A stretch of 64,000 nucleotides of DNA from Pseudomonas oryzihabitans NBRC 102199 (lineage in GTDB: Bacteria; Pseudomonadota; Gammaproteobacteria; Pseudomonadales; Pseudomonadaceae), in assembly GCF_000730625.1 (NCBI RefSeq), contig NZ_BBIT01000004.1, positions 1-64,000 on the forward strand, in the 5' to 3' direction. The translations under genes were made by a program, and so were the position numbers. The notes beneath the pieces were generated by a model that was given only the letters and a program-made list of their open reading frames with translations, was not told where the DNA came from and made no database searches. This document shows positions 1 through 8,534 of the stretch, one piece after another; the first letter of the stretch is position 1, and each line of letters opens with the position of its first letter.

Positions 1-5
1 GGATA

Positions 6-44
6 CCCCCTCTCCCTCTGGGAGAGGGCGGGGGTGAGGGTAGG
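6..44. repeat. Dispersed intergenic palindromic repeat, copy 1
   Basis: The stretch carries the hairpin CCCTCTCCC-TCT-GGGAGAGGG (8-28) followed by CGGGGGTGAGGG. Its reverse complement matches the repeat at 42160-42194 almost base for base, so this is one of two copies of a dispersed palindromic element in the window. Repeats of this CCCTCACCCC/GGGAGAGGG type are common between proteobacterial genes. It lies at the window edge, so its upstream neighbour is unknown. Confidence 0.65.
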
Positions 45-100
45 ACCCGCGATGAGCTCTTCAGTGCAAAAGACCGTGCCGTTTTCCACGCTACAGCACT

Positions 101-180
101 GATCGCGGCCATGGGCCGCTCCTACGGTTACATCAAACCTGTTGGAGCGGCCGCATCGGCGGGCCGCCATGGCCGCGATA
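101..180. repeat. REP-like inverted pair upstream of rarD
   Basis: Two arms face each other: GATCGCGGCCATGGGCCGCTCC at 101-122 and GGAGCGGCC...GGGCCGCCATGGCCGCGAT at 144-179. The GCGGCCATGG(G/C)CCGC core is typical of Pseudomonas REP elements, and two inverted copies around a short spacer are the usual pair arrangement. The pair lies about 100 bases before rarD. No protein-coding signal is believable here. Confidence 0.55.
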
Positions 181-285
181 GCGCAGTGGCGCAGCAGGCA
201 AACGCTTGCTGTCGTCACTCCCACATCACACCGCCCCTTAGGCTATCCTGCCCGGACAAGAACGTTGCCTGCCTAAGGACCTCTC

Positions 286-1173
286 ATGTCTGCCTTGCGC
301 CAGGGTTATGCCCTGGGCCTCACCGCCTATGGGCTGTGGGGCTTGTTTCCGCTGTTCTTCAAGCTGCTGGCGGCCCTGCCGGCGACCGAAATCCTGTTCC
401 AGCGCATCCTCTGGTCCGCCCTGTTCAGCGCCTTGCTGCTGCTGGTCTGGCGCCATCGCGGCTGGTGGGCGGAGTTGCGCGCCCACCCGCGACGGCTGCT
501 CTGGCTGGCGCTGTCCGGCGCCCTGGTGGCCTGCAACTGGCTGGTCTACATCTGGGCGGTCAACAACGCCCATGTGGTCGAGGCCAGCCTGGGCTACTAC
601 ATCAATCCGCTGGTCAACATCCTGCTCGCCCTGGTGATCCTCGGTGAACGCCTGCGGCCGCTGCAGTGGATCGCCGTGGGCCTGGCGGTGCTGGGCGTCG
701 CCCAGCAACTGTGGACCCTGGGGCAACTGCCTTGGGTCTCCCTAGCGCTGGCGCTGACTTTCGCCTTCTATGGCCTGGTGCGGCGGCAGACGCCGGTAGC
801 CGCGCTGCCGGGCATGGTGGTGGAGAGCTGGATGCTGGTGCCGATCGCCCTGGTCGCGCTGCCGCTGCTGACCCCGGGGGTGAGTCTGCAGGCGGAGACC
901 TGGCAATCCTCGCTGGGCCTGCTGATCGTGCTGGCCGGGCCGGTCACCCTGATCCCGTTGCTGTGCTTCAACGCCGCGGCGCGCAAGCTGCCCTATTCGA
1001 CCCTGGGCTTCCTGCAGTACCTGGCGCCGACCCTGGTGCTGATCCAGGCGGTCTGGCTCTACGACGAACCCTTCCCCCGCGAGCGGCTGTTCGCCTTCAT
1101 CTGCATCTGGACGGGCCTTGCCGTGTTCAGCTTCGATCTCTGGCGCGCCAGTCGCAAGCTGAAGGCCGGATAG
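286..1173 (+). CDS. rarD: RarD, EamA/DMT-superfamily permease
   Basis: Ten-helix inner-membrane protein of the drug/metabolite transporter superfamily. At 295 residues it has the usual RarD length. The N-terminal GLTAYGLWGLFPLFFK, the ILFQRILWS segment and the ASLGYYINPLVNILL segment fit the RarD branch (chloramphenicol-sensitivity protein) rather than generic EamA proteins; the substrate is not known. An AAGGAC ribosome site at 275-280 supports the ATG at 286. It converges with secB, and a hairpin lies between the two stops. Confidence 0.88.
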   Translation: MSALRQGYALGLTAYGLWGLFPLFFKLLAALPATEILFQRILWSALFSALLLLVWRHRGWWAELRAHPRRLLWLALSGALVACNWLVYIWAVNNAHVVEASLGYYINPLVNILLALVILGERLRPLQWIAVGLAVLGVAQQLWTLGQLPWVSLALALTFAFYGLVRRQTPVAALPGMVVESWMLVPIALVALPLLTPGVSLQAETWQSSLGLLIVLAGPVTLIPLLCFNAAARKLPYSTLGFLQYLAPTLVLIQAVWLYDEPFPRERLFAFICIWTGLAVFSFDLWRASRKLKAG

Positions 1174-1175
1174 CA

Positions 1176-1199
1176 GAACGCCCCTCGCAAGGGGCGTTC
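1176..1199. terminator. Stem-loop between convergent rarD and secB
   Basis: GAACGCCCC-TCGC-AAGGGGCGTTC forms a near-perfect hairpin just after the rarD stop and before the secB stop. The T-tract is poor on both strands, so termination strength is uncertain, but its place between two gene ends fits a shared terminator. Confidence 0.5.
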
Positions 1200-1218
1200 G
1201 TCACCGCTGCGGCGCCGA

Positions 1219-1683
1219 TCAGGCTTCGCCGGCGGTCTGCATGCGCGCCAGTTCCTGGGCGTAGAGGGCGTCGAAGTTCACCGGCTGCAGCATCAGCGCG
1301 GGGAAGGAGCCACGCACCACCATGTTGTCCAGCGCTTCACGGGCGTAGGGGAACAGGATGTTGGGGCAGAAGGCGCCCAGGGCATGGGCCATGGAGGCGG
1401 CGTCCAGGCCCTTGATCAGGAAGATGCCACCCTGCTGCACTTCAGCGATGAAGGCGGTCTCTTCGTTGTTCTTGACGGTCACGGTCAGGGTCAGCACCAC
1501 TTCGTGGAAGTCGTCGCCCAGGGTCTTCTGGCGGGTGGCCAGGTCCAGGTTGACGTTGGGCTGCCAGTCCTGACGGAAGATCTCGGGGCTCTTGGGCGCT
1601 TCGAAGGACAGGTCGCGGATGTAGATGCGTTGCAGGGAGAACTGAGCGCCGTCTTCCTGGGCGCCATTGGCTTGGTCGGTCAT
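1219..1683 (-). CDS. secB: SecB, protein-export chaperone
   Basis: Cytosolic tetrameric chaperone that holds preproteins unfolded and delivers them to SecA. The 154-residue length and the conserved blocks [29 protein letters not shown] and [23 protein letters not shown] are typical SecB throughout. The C-terminus is short and lacks the zinc-ligand-rich SecA-binding tail seen in some relatives. It lies 27 bases downstream of grxC on the same strand, the usual grx-secB pairing in gammaproteobacteria. Confidence 0.97.
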   Translation of the reverse strand: MTDQANGAQEDGAQFSLQRIYIRDLSFEAPKSPEIFRQDWQPNVNLDLATRQKTLGDDFHEVVLTLTVTVKNNEETAFIAEVQQGGIFLIKGLDAASMAHALGAFCPNILFPYAREALDNMVVRGSFPALMLQPVNFDALYAQELARMQTAGEA

Positions 1684-1710
1684 GGTAGGGCCTTGAGTGA
1701 TGAGTGTTGG

Positions 1711-1965
1711 TCAGGCGGACAGCAGCGGATCGAGACGTCCGCTTCGGTCTAGGGCATAGAGATCGTCGCAACCGCCGACGTGGGTGCTGCCGACCCAGAT
1801 CTGCGGCACGCTGGTGCGACCGGCCTTGCGGGCCATCTCGCTGCGCAGCGCCGGCTGGCCGTCGACGGAGACTTCCCGGTAGGCCACGTTCTTGCGATCG
1901 AGCAGGTGCTTGGCACGATGGCAATAGGGACACCAGGCACTGGTATAGATGACGACGTCAGACAT
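1711..1965 (-). CDS. grxC: Glutaredoxin 3
   Basis: An 84-residue class I glutaredoxin that reduces disulfides and glutathione mixed disulfides in the cytoplasm at the expense of glutathione. The CPYC active site is at residues 12-15 (SAWCPYCHRAK), followed by the cis-proline segment RTSVPQIWVG and the GGCDDLYAL glutathione-binding motif. It sits between the rhodanese gene and secB, all on the minus strand and probably co-transcribed. Confidence 0.96.
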   Translation of the reverse strand: MSDVVIYTSAWCPYCHRAKHLLDRKNVAYREVSVDGQPALRSEMARKAGRTSVPQIWVGSTHVGGCDDLYALDRSGRLDPLLSA

Positions 1966-2006
1966 GCGCGGTCTCCAGTGGCCGATGAGGCGGCCACGCT
2001 AGGGGT

Positions 2007-2426
2007 TCACTTCACCAGGGGCAGATTCTCTGCACGCCAGGTGGCGATGCCGCCGTTCAGCCGAGCGGCGGTGAAGCCGGCCTTCTGCAGATCGCCGCAC
2101 ACGGCGCCGGCCTGCTGGCCGGCGCTGTCCACCACGATCAGGGTCTTGGCCTTGTGCTTCTCCAGTAGAGACAGGCTGCTGGCGACTTTCTCCTGGGCGA
2201 TGTTCAACGCGCCGACGATATGCCCGGCGGCGAAGTCCTTGCTCGGGCGGATGTCGAGCACCACGCCCTCTTCGCGATTGACCAGATTGGTGAGTTCGCC
2301 AGTGGACAGGCTGCGCCCGCCCCGACGGGTCTCGTTGAACAGCATCAGGGCGACGATGGCGAGGAAGGCGGCGACGAGCAGCGGATGATGGGTGGCGAAT
2401 TCGACCACCCGACCGAGAAATTCCAT
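2007..2426 (-). CDS. YibN-like membrane rhodanese-domain protein
   Basis: About 139 residues: an N-terminal membrane helix (HHPLLVAAFLAIVALMLF) followed by one rhodanese domain (VVLDIRPSKDFAAGHIVGALNI). The loop where catalytic rhodaneses carry cysteine reads VVDSAGQQAG, with no cysteine at the active-site position, so sulfur transfer is doubtful. The ATG at 2426 is preferred over an upstream TTG because it gives the short N-terminus before the helix seen in YibN proteins; neither start has a clear ribosome site. First of a probable yibN-grxC-secB operon. Confidence 0.85.
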   Translation of the reverse strand: MEFLGRVVEFATHHPLLVAAFLAIVALMLFNETRRGGRSLSTGELTNLVNREEGVVLDIRPSKDFAAGHIVGALNIAQEKVASSLSLLEKHKAKTLIVVDSAGQQAGAVCGDLQKAGFTAARLNGGIATWRAENLPLVK

Positions 2427-2608
2427 AATGAAAGAACTATCCAAGGAGGGCTAAAAATGCTGGCCAGTATACACAGCCCCCCGATGGCGCCATACCCTCG
2501 CCGCCCCCGGGTTATCCGCAGGTAACCAGCTCATCCCGAACTGCCTCCTTGGCGGCTTCCGTCGCTCTGCCTAGGCTTGGCTTCCCTTCATTTCCGAGGA
2601 ATCCAGCC

Positions 2609-3220
2609 ATGACCTCCATCGCCCTGCTCGGCGCCACCGGTAACGTCGGCAGTCGCTTGCTCGATGAAGCCCTCTCCCGTGGCCACCGGGTCACCGCCCT
2701 GGTGCGGGAACCCGCGCGCCTGGCGTCCCGTGCCGACCTGAACGTGGTTGCCGGAGACGTCAAGGATCCGCAGGCGGCCAAGGCGCTGTCCGGCCATGAC
2801 GTGCTGGTCAGCAGCCTGAGATTCGCCGACATCGCACCGGATACGCTGATCGACTTCGCCAGAGCCACTGGCATCCCGCGCCTGCTGATCGTTGGCGGCG
2901 CCGCCAGCCTGAAGCTGCCGGACGGCTCGCGACTGTTCGATGCGCCTGCCTTTCCCGCGGAATACCGCAGCGAAGCCGGGGCCGGTATCGCTACCCTGGA
3001 CGCCCTGCGCGGGGTCAGCGACCTCGACTGGGTCTTCGTCAGTCCGCAGATGGTCTTCGCCCCGGGCACCCGCACGGGCCGCTTCCGCCTGGGCGACGAT
3101 ACCCTGCTGTTCGATGCGGCCGGGGACAGCCACATCTCCTACGAAGACTTCGCCGTGGCCCTGCTCGACGAGGTCGAACGTCCCGTTCATCACCGTACCC
3201 GCTTCACCGTCGGCTACTGA
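2609..3220 (+). CDS. NAD(P)-binding oxidoreductase (NmrA/SDR-like)
   Basis: A 203-residue protein with the nucleotide-binding motif GATGNVGS at residues 7-14, then a Rossmann fold of the PF13460 NAD(P)H-binding type with the LLIVGGAASL block. The family covers flavin reductase-like and stress-induced dehydrogenases; no substrate can be assigned. The ATG at 2609 follows GAGGA (2596-2600) and gives the standard N-terminus. It occupies the spot where pseudomonads usually have gpmI, between yibN and envC. Confidence 0.85.
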   Translation: MTSIALLGATGNVGSRLLDEALSRGHRVTALVREPARLASRADLNVVAGDVKDPQAAKALSGHDVLVSSLRFADIAPDTLIDFARATGIPRLLIVGGAASLKLPDGSRLFDAPAFPAEYRSEAGAGIATLDALRGVSDLDWVFVSPQMVFAPGTRTGRFRLGDDTLLFDAAGDSHISYEDFAVALLDEVERPVHHRTRFTVGY

Positions 3221-3275
3221 AACGGAAATGCCCCCTCGTTCGCAGCCTGGCCGCCTGGTCGGGCCGTGAACGCTG

Positions 3276-3300
3276 AACGGCGTGCCTTGCCGTTTTTTTT
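3276..3300 (+). terminator. Rho-independent terminator
   Basis: AACGGC-GTGCCTT-GCCGTT runs into eight T residues. It lies 56 bases after the oxidoreductase stop and separates that gene from envC. Confidence 0.75.
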
Positions 3301-3353
3301 GCCGGATGTGACGGGCATACTAGGCGCTTCGCCCTAGAAACGTACGACCTCGC

Positions 3354-4637
3354 ATGCGCCGTGTTCTCGCCCTTCTCCTGCTTGCCAGCGTTCTCGCTCC
3401 CGCCCTGGCCGACGATCGCGCCGATACCCAGCGGCAGATCGAGCAGACCCGCCGGGAAATCCAGGAGATGCAGAAGGTCCTCAAGCAGGTGCAGGCCGAG
3501 AAGTCCGGCGTGCAGAAGCAGCTGCAGGGCACCGAGACCCAGATGGGCGAGCTGGAAAAGCAGGTGGACTCGCTGCAGAAGCAGCTGGAGAACGGCGAAA
3601 AAAAGCTGCAAGAGCTGGACGGGCGCAAGAAGAAGCTCGACCAGTCTCGCGCTGAGCAACAACAGCTGATCGCCGTGCAGGTGCGCGCCGCCTACCAGAG
3701 CGGCCGTCAGGAATACCTCAAGCTGCTGCTCAATCAGGAGCATCCGGAAAAGGTCAGCCGCACCCTCACCTACTACAACTACCTGAATCGTACCCGGCTG
3801 GATCAGCTCGCCACCTTCAACGATACCCTGCGCGAGATCCGCGAGGTGGAACAGGGCATCCAGCAGGAACAGGGCGACCTGGTCGCCCGTCGCGAAGACC
3901 TGGAAAAGCGTCAGGCGGAGCTGGCCGAGGTGCGCAAGGAGCGCCAGGCGGCGCTGGCCAAGATCAACGCGGACTACCGCGACAAGAGTCGCGAGATCGA
4001 GAACCGCGAGCAGGATCAGGCCGCGCTGAACAAGGTGCTCAAGACCATCGAGGAAACCCTCGCGCGCCAGGCCCGCGAAGCGGAGGAAGCCCGTCAGCGG
4101 CAACTGGCCGAAGCCCGCGCCGCCGAAGCACGGGAAGCGGCACGGCGCCAGGCGCAAAGCGAGCCGAAAGCCCCGCGCCCCTCGAACGCCCCGGAACTGG
4201 CGGTGTCTAGTGCAGCACCTGCCTATGGCGGCGCCTTCGCCAATGCCCGCGGCAAGCTGCCCTGGCCGGTCGATGGCCGTCTGGTGGCGCGTTTCGGCAG
4301 TGCCCGCGGCGACGACCCCCGCGCGAAATGGGACGGCGTCCTGATCGCAGCCGGGGCCGGTACCCGGGTCAAGGCGGTGCACGACGGCCGGGTGGTCTTC
4401 GCCGACTGGCTAAGAGGCGCTGGCCAACTGGTTATCATCGATCATGGGAATGGCTATCTCAGCCTGTACGGACATAATCAGAGCCTGCTCAAGTCTGCGG
4501 GTGACGTGGTCAAGGCCGGGGATGCCATCGCGACCGTCGGCGCCAGCGGCGGTCAGGAAGCCTCCGCCTTGTACTTCGCCATCCGCCAACAGGGCCGCCC
4601 GACGGACCCGGTCATCTGGTGCCGTGCTCAGGGATAG
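3354..4637 (+). CDS. envC: EnvC-type murein hydrolase activator
   Basis: Periplasmic activator of the AmiA/B amidases at the division site. Signal peptide at 1-19 (cleavage after ALA), long coiled coil at roughly 20-250 rich in Glu/Gln/Lys, Ala/Arg-rich linker, and a C-terminal LytM (peptidase M23) domain from about 300. The zinc ligands are lost: the HxxxD region reads KWDGVLI and the final HxH site reads LYFAIR. That is the known degenerate state of EnvC, so it activates amidases and does not cut peptidoglycan itself. ctpA follows 29 bases downstream. Confidence 0.93.
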   Translation: MRRVLALLLLASVLAPALADDRADTQRQIEQTRREIQEMQKVLKQVQAEKSGVQKQLQGTETQMGELEKQVDSLQKQLENGEKKLQELDGRKKKLDQSRAEQQQLIAVQVRAAYQSGRQEYLKLLLNQEHPEKVSRTLTYYNYLNRTRLDQLATFNDTLREIREVEQGIQQEQGDLVARREDLEKRQAELAEVRKERQAALAKINADYRDKSREIENREQDQAALNKVLKTIEETLARQAREAEEARQRQLAEARAAEAREAARRQAQSEPKAPRPSNAPELAVSSAAPAYGGAFANARGKLPWPVDGRLVARFGSARGDDPRAKWDGVLIAAGAGTRVKAVHDGRVVFADWLRGAGQLVIIDHGNGYLSLYGHNQSLLKSAGDVVKAGDAIATVGASGGQEASALYFAIRQQGRPTDPVIWCRAQG

Positions 4638-4666
4638 TGCGACACACCTCGGTTTAGGAGCTGCAC

Positions 4667-6010
4667 ATGCCGCATCGCTTTCGTCCCACCGTCCTGGTCC
4701 TCGCCCTGCTGTTCAGCGGCGTCGGAGTCGTCCAGGCGCAATCGTCGCAGAGCACGCCGGCTGCGGTGACGCCGGTCGCACCGGGCGCCGCGCCCGCGGC
4801 ACCGGCCAGTGCTCCGCTGCCGCTGGACGAGCTGCGCACCTTCGCCGAGGTGTTCGACCGCATCAAGGCCGCCTATGTGGAGCCGGTGTCGGACAAGGTC
4901 CTGCTGGAGAACGCCATCAAGGGCATGCTCAGCAACCTGGATCCGCATTCCGCCTATCTGGAACCCAAGGACTTCGCCGAACTGCAGGAAACCACCAGCG
5001 GTGAATTCGGCGGCCTGGGCCTGGAAGTCGGCCAGGAGAACGGCTTCATCAAGGTGGTCTCGCCCATCGACGACACCCCGGCGGCCAAGGCGCGCCTGCA
5101 GCCGGGCGACCTGATCGTCAAGATCGACGGCCAGCCCACCAAGGGCCAGGCCATCAACGAAGCCGTCGACAAGATGCGCGGCAAGCCGGGCAGCCCCATC
5201 GTGCTGACCATCGTCCGCGGTGGCGGCCAGCCGTTCGACGTCAAGCTGGCGCGGGCGGTGATCAAGGTCAACAGCGTCAAGAGCCAGCTGCTCGAATCCG
5301 GCTACGGCCTGCTGCGCATCTCGCAGTTCCAGGTCAATACCGGCGAAGAGACGGTCAAGGCGCTCGGCAAGCTGCGTCAGGAGAACAAGGGCAAGCTCAA
5401 GGGCCTGATCCTCGACCTGAGAAACAACCCGGGCGGGGTCCTGCAGTCGGCGGTCGAGGTGGCCGATGCCTTCATGACTCACGGTCTGATCGTCTACACC
5501 AAGGGCCGCCTGCCCAACTCCGAACTGCGCTTCTCGGCCGATGCCGCCGATCCCAGCGAGAAGGTGCCCCTGGTGGTGCTGATCAATGGCGGCAGCGCCT
5601 CGGCCGCGGAAATCGTCGCCGGTGCCCTGCAGGATTCCAAGCGCGGCATCCTCATGGGCACCGACAGCTTCGGCAAGGGTTCGGTGCAGACGGTGCTGCC
5701 GCTCAACAACGACCGCGCGCTCAAGCTCACCACGGCGCTCTACTACACGCCGAGCGGGCGCTCCATCCAGGCCCAGGGCATCACCCCCGACATCGCCGTG
5801 GCGCCGGCCAAGGTCACCCCGCAGAGCGGCGGCGACGAATACTTCCGCGAAGCCGATCTGGCCGGTCACCTGGGCAATGGCAATGGCGGCGCCGATCGGC
5901 CCACCGGCAGCAAGGCGCCCAACCAGAGTCCGCGGCCGCAGGATGACGACTTCCAGCTCTCCCAGGCGCTGTCGCTGCTCAAGGGACTCAACGTCACCCA
6001 TACCCCGTGA
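4667..6010 (+). CDS. ctpA: CtpA-type carboxy-terminal processing protease, S41 family
   Basis: A 447-residue periplasmic serine protease: signal peptide 1-24, Pro/Ala-rich linker, PDZ domain (about 95-180) and S41 catalytic domain. The Ser-Lys dyad is visible in INGGSASAAEIVAGAL and in FGKGSVQT. Related Pseudomonas proteases degrade peptidoglycan hydrolases, which fits the envC gene just before it. A GGAG ribosome site lies before the ATG. The C-terminus has a low-complexity Gly/Asn/Pro stretch. The deacetylase gene overlaps the stop. Confidence 0.94.
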   Translation: MPHRFRPTVLVLALLFSGVGVVQAQSSQSTPAAVTPVAPGAAPAAPASAPLPLDELRTFAEVFDRIKAAYVEPVSDKVLLENAIKGMLSNLDPHSAYLEPKDFAELQETTSGEFGGLGLEVGQENGFIKVVSPIDDTPAAKARLQPGDLIVKIDGQPTKGQAINEAVDKMRGKPGSPIVLTIVRGGGQPFDVKLARAVIKVNSVKSQLLESGYGLLRISQFQVNTGEETVKALGKLRQENKGKLKGLILDLRNNPGGVLQSAVEVADAFMTHGLIVYTKGRLPNSELRFSADAADPSEKVPLVVLINGGSASAAEIVAGALQDSKRGILMGTDSFGKGSVQTVLPLNNDRALKLTTALYYTPSGRSIQAQGITPDIAVAPAKVTPQSGGDEYFREADLAGHLGNGNGGADRPTGSKAPNQSPRPQDDDFQLSQALSLLKGLNVTHTP

Positions 6011-6768
6011 GGGCGGGACGCTGGCTACTGGCCGGGGCGCTCGCCCTGGTCGGCACCCTCGCCCAGGCCGCCACCGCGCAGCTGACCATCGTCATCGACG
6101 ACCTCGGGCAGAATCCGGCGCGGGATCGGCAGGTCCTGGCCCTGCCCGCGCCGGTGGTCCTGGCGATCATCCCCGAGACCCGCTACGCCGCCGAACTGGC
6201 CACCGTGGCCCACCGCGCCGGACGCACCGTGCTGCTGCACCTGCCCATGGACCCGGCCGGCGGTCCCTATGCCTGGCATCCGGAGATGTCCTCGGCCGAG
6301 CGCCTGCAACGCCTGGACCGGGCGCTGGAACGGGTACCCGAGGCGGATGGGGTGAACAATCATGAAGGTAGTCGCATGACCGCGGACCGCCCCGCCATGG
6401 CCGAGTTGATGCAGGTCCTGCAGGAGCGTCACCTGCTGTTTCTCGACAGCCGCACCAGCGCGGCCACCGTGGCCGCGGCGGAAGCCCAGAAGATCGGCCT
6501 GGCCAGCGTCTCGCGCGATGTCTTTCTCGACAACGACGCCACCCCGGCGGCGGTGGCGGCCCAGCTGGCCGAAGGCGTGCGCCTGGCCCAGCGCCAGGGC
6601 AGCGCGGTGCTGATCGGCCATCCGCACCCGGCGACCCTGGCGGTGCTGGCCCAGCAGTTGCCGCTGCTCAAGGCCCAGGGCGTGGAGGTCATCGACCTGC
6701 CGCAGATGATCGCCCTGCGGGCCAACCAGGCCATGCCCGGGCACGGTCGCGCCGGTCGCTATCGCTAG
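6007..6768 (+). CDS. Divergent polysaccharide deacetylase family protein (YibQ-like)
   Basis: A 253-residue exported protein: signal peptide at 1-22, then the PF04748 domain starting TIVIDDLGQN. Metal-site-like residues are visible in IVIDDLG, LLHLPMDP and GVNNHEGSRMT. The GTG start overlaps the ctpA stop (GTGA), so translation is coupled and the protein is probably part of the same envelope module. The activity of this family is not established. The NNH-E-GS motif has Glu where I expect Met in many relatives. Confidence 0.88.
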   Translation: MRAGRWLLAGALALVGTLAQAATAQLTIVIDDLGQNPARDRQVLALPAPVVLAIIPETRYAAELATVAHRAGRTVLLHLPMDPAGGPYAWHPEMSSAERLQRLDRALERVPEADGVNNHEGSRMTADRPAMAELMQVLQERHLLFLDSRTSAATVAAAEAQKIGLASVSRDVFLDNDATPAAVAAQLAEGVRLAQRQGSAVLIGHPHPATLAVLAQQLPLLKAQGVEVIDLPQMIALRANQAMPGHGRAGRYR

Positions 6769-6785
6769 CGAGCGGCCTCCAGGGG

Positions 6786-7547
6786 TCAGAGGTAGTTGTT
6801 GGTGATGCTGTCGATCACTCCTTCCTTGCGCATCTGCTCCAGCGCCGCCCTGAGGCGTATCACCACCTCGTCAGGGGTGTCCTTGTTCAACGCCAGATAC
6901 TGATCCACCTCGTTGAAGCGCAGCAGCGTCTGCAAGCCGGTCACCCCCTGCTGCTTGGCGAGATAGCGGCCGACAGGATCGGCGGTAGCCCAGATGTCGA
7001 TCTGGCCTTTCACCAGTTTGTCGACGTTCTCCTGATCGCGCAGGGCGTCGATGACCGGAATGCCCTGGGCGGTCAGCGTCTTGCTGATCACATCGTTGCG
7101 ATAGGTACCGATGCGATAGCGGGCGGCGTCCTTGAGCGTCTTGACGTCCAGCTTGCTGCCAGGCAGCGCCTGCAGGGTCCAGCTCGAACGGCCGAAAGGG
7201 CCCACCCACTTGAACTGATCCTTGCGCGCCTCTGTGTAGGCCACGGAGAAGAGTCCGTAGTTGGGCGTTTCCTGGGTCAGCCGATAGATGCGATCCCAGG
7301 GGAAGCGCAGCGAGAGGCTGTACTTGATGCCGGCCCGCTTGAACATCTCGCGGACGATATCGGTGGCGATACCGTCGATGGCGTCATCGCGGGCGAAGTT
7401 CTTGTCATCGACCGACATGTTGAAGGGAGGATAATTCTCGGTCAGGAGCACGACCTGGTAGTAATCCGGCAACTCGGCCCGGGCCTGGGTCAGACCCAGG
7501 GTGCAACCCAAGACTACACCTGCAAGACGCAACCACAGCTTTTGCAT
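6786..7547 (-). CDS. Periplasmic solute-binding protein, family 3 (paralogue 1)
   Basis: A 253-residue exported binding protein: signal peptide 1-22 (ending TQARA), then a PF00497 fold. It is closely similar to the next gene upstream (shared VVLLTENYPPFNM, DDKNFARDDAIDGI and EMFKRAGI blocks) and ends in the same SITNNYL. The ATG at 7547 has GGGAG at good spacing. No permease or ATPase lies nearby, so the partner transporter or sensor must be elsewhere. Polar amino acids are the usual ligands of the family, but the ligand here is unknown. Confidence 0.87.
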   Translation of the reverse strand: MQKLWLRLAGVVLGCTLGLTQARAELPDYYQVVLLTENYPPFNMSVDDKNFARDDAIDGIATDIVREMFKRAGIKYSLSLRFPWDRIYRLTQETPNYGLFSVAYTEARKDQFKWVGPFGRSSWTLQALPGSKLDVKTLKDAARYRIGTYRNDVISKTLTAQGIPVIDALRDQENVDKLVKGQIDIWATADPVGRYLAKQQGVTGLQTLLRFNEVDQYLALNKDTPDEVVIRLRAALEQMRKEGVIDSITNNYL

Positions 7548-7723
7548 TGCAACTCCCTGGCGACGCACGGCCGCATTTCCGAGGTTTCGTCGAATATCCC
7601 TTTACAACATTCAGTGCTCACTGCCGCTGGCTGCGCCGCGGTCGTCAGTCTTGCGTCGATCCCGGTCTGGCCGCCTGGCCGATCTGGAATTCCTCGCGTC
7701 CACGCCCACCGCCAGGCGGCGCA

Positions 7724-8485
7724 CTAGAGATAGTTGTTGGTGATGCTGTCGACCAGACCTTCCTGGCGCATGGCATCCAGGGCCTGCTGCAGGCGGGTCA
7801 CCACCTCGTCGGGGGTGTCCTTGTTCAAGGCCAGGTAGAGGTCGGATTCCTGGAAGCTGAGCAGGGTCTGCAGATTGCTGACGCCCTGCTGCTTGGCCAG
7901 GTAGCGGGCGACCACGTCGGTGGTGGCCCAGACGTCGATCTCGCCCTTCTGCAACTTGGCGATGTTCTCCTGATCACGCAGGGCATCGATGGGAACGATG
8001 CCCTTCTCCTGGATCATCAGGCTCACCGCGGAATTCTTGTAGGCACCGACGCGCAGCCGGGCCGCCGTGGCCAGGTCCGGCACCTTGAGGGTGCTGCCGG
8101 ACAGCGCCATGAACACCTTGCGGGTCTTGCCCAGCGGCCCGACCCACTTGAACAGCGGCAGCCTCGATTCGGTGCGCGACACGGAGAACAGCGCGTAGTT
8201 GGGGCTCTCCAGGGTCAGGTTGTAGATGCGATCCCAGGGAAAGCGCAGCGAGAGGTTGTAGTCGATCCCGGCGCGCTTGAACATTTCGCGCACCAGATCG
8301 GCGCTGATGCCGTCGATGGCATCGTCACGCGCGAAATTCTTGTCGTCCACCGCCATGTTGAAGGGCGGGAAGTTCTCGGTCAGCAGCACCACGCGATAGC
8401 CCGCTGGCAATTCCGCCCGGGCCGTCCCCAGGCCCAGGGTGCAACTCAACAGTACGGCGGCGATGGCCAACCAGGACTTGCGCAT
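7724..8485 (-). CDS. Periplasmic solute-binding protein, family 3 (paralogue 2)
   Basis: A 253-residue exported binding protein with signal peptide 1-24 (ending GTARA) and PF00497 domain. It is the closest relative of the downstream paralogue (7547-6786), with near-identical blocks for about 50 residues after the signal peptide and the same C-terminus. A gap of 176 bases separates the two and may carry a separate promoter. The GGAGAGAG ribosome site supports the ATG at 8485. Confidence 0.87.
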   Translation of the reverse strand: MRKSWLAIAAVLLSCTLGLGTARAELPAGYRVVLLTENFPPFNMAVDDKNFARDDAIDGISADLVREMFKRAGIDYNLSLRFPWDRIYNLTLESPNYALFSVSRTESRLPLFKWVGPLGKTRKVFMALSGSTLKVPDLATAARLRVGAYKNSAVSLMIQEKGIVPIDALRDQENIAKLQKGEIDVWATTDVVARYLAKQQGVSNLQTLLSFQESDLYLALNKDTPDEVVTRLQQALDAMRQEGLVDSITNNYL

Positions 8486-8534
8486 AGCTCTCTCCTCAGG
8501 CGACCGTCCGCGCCGATCGCTCGGCCCGCCGGGA

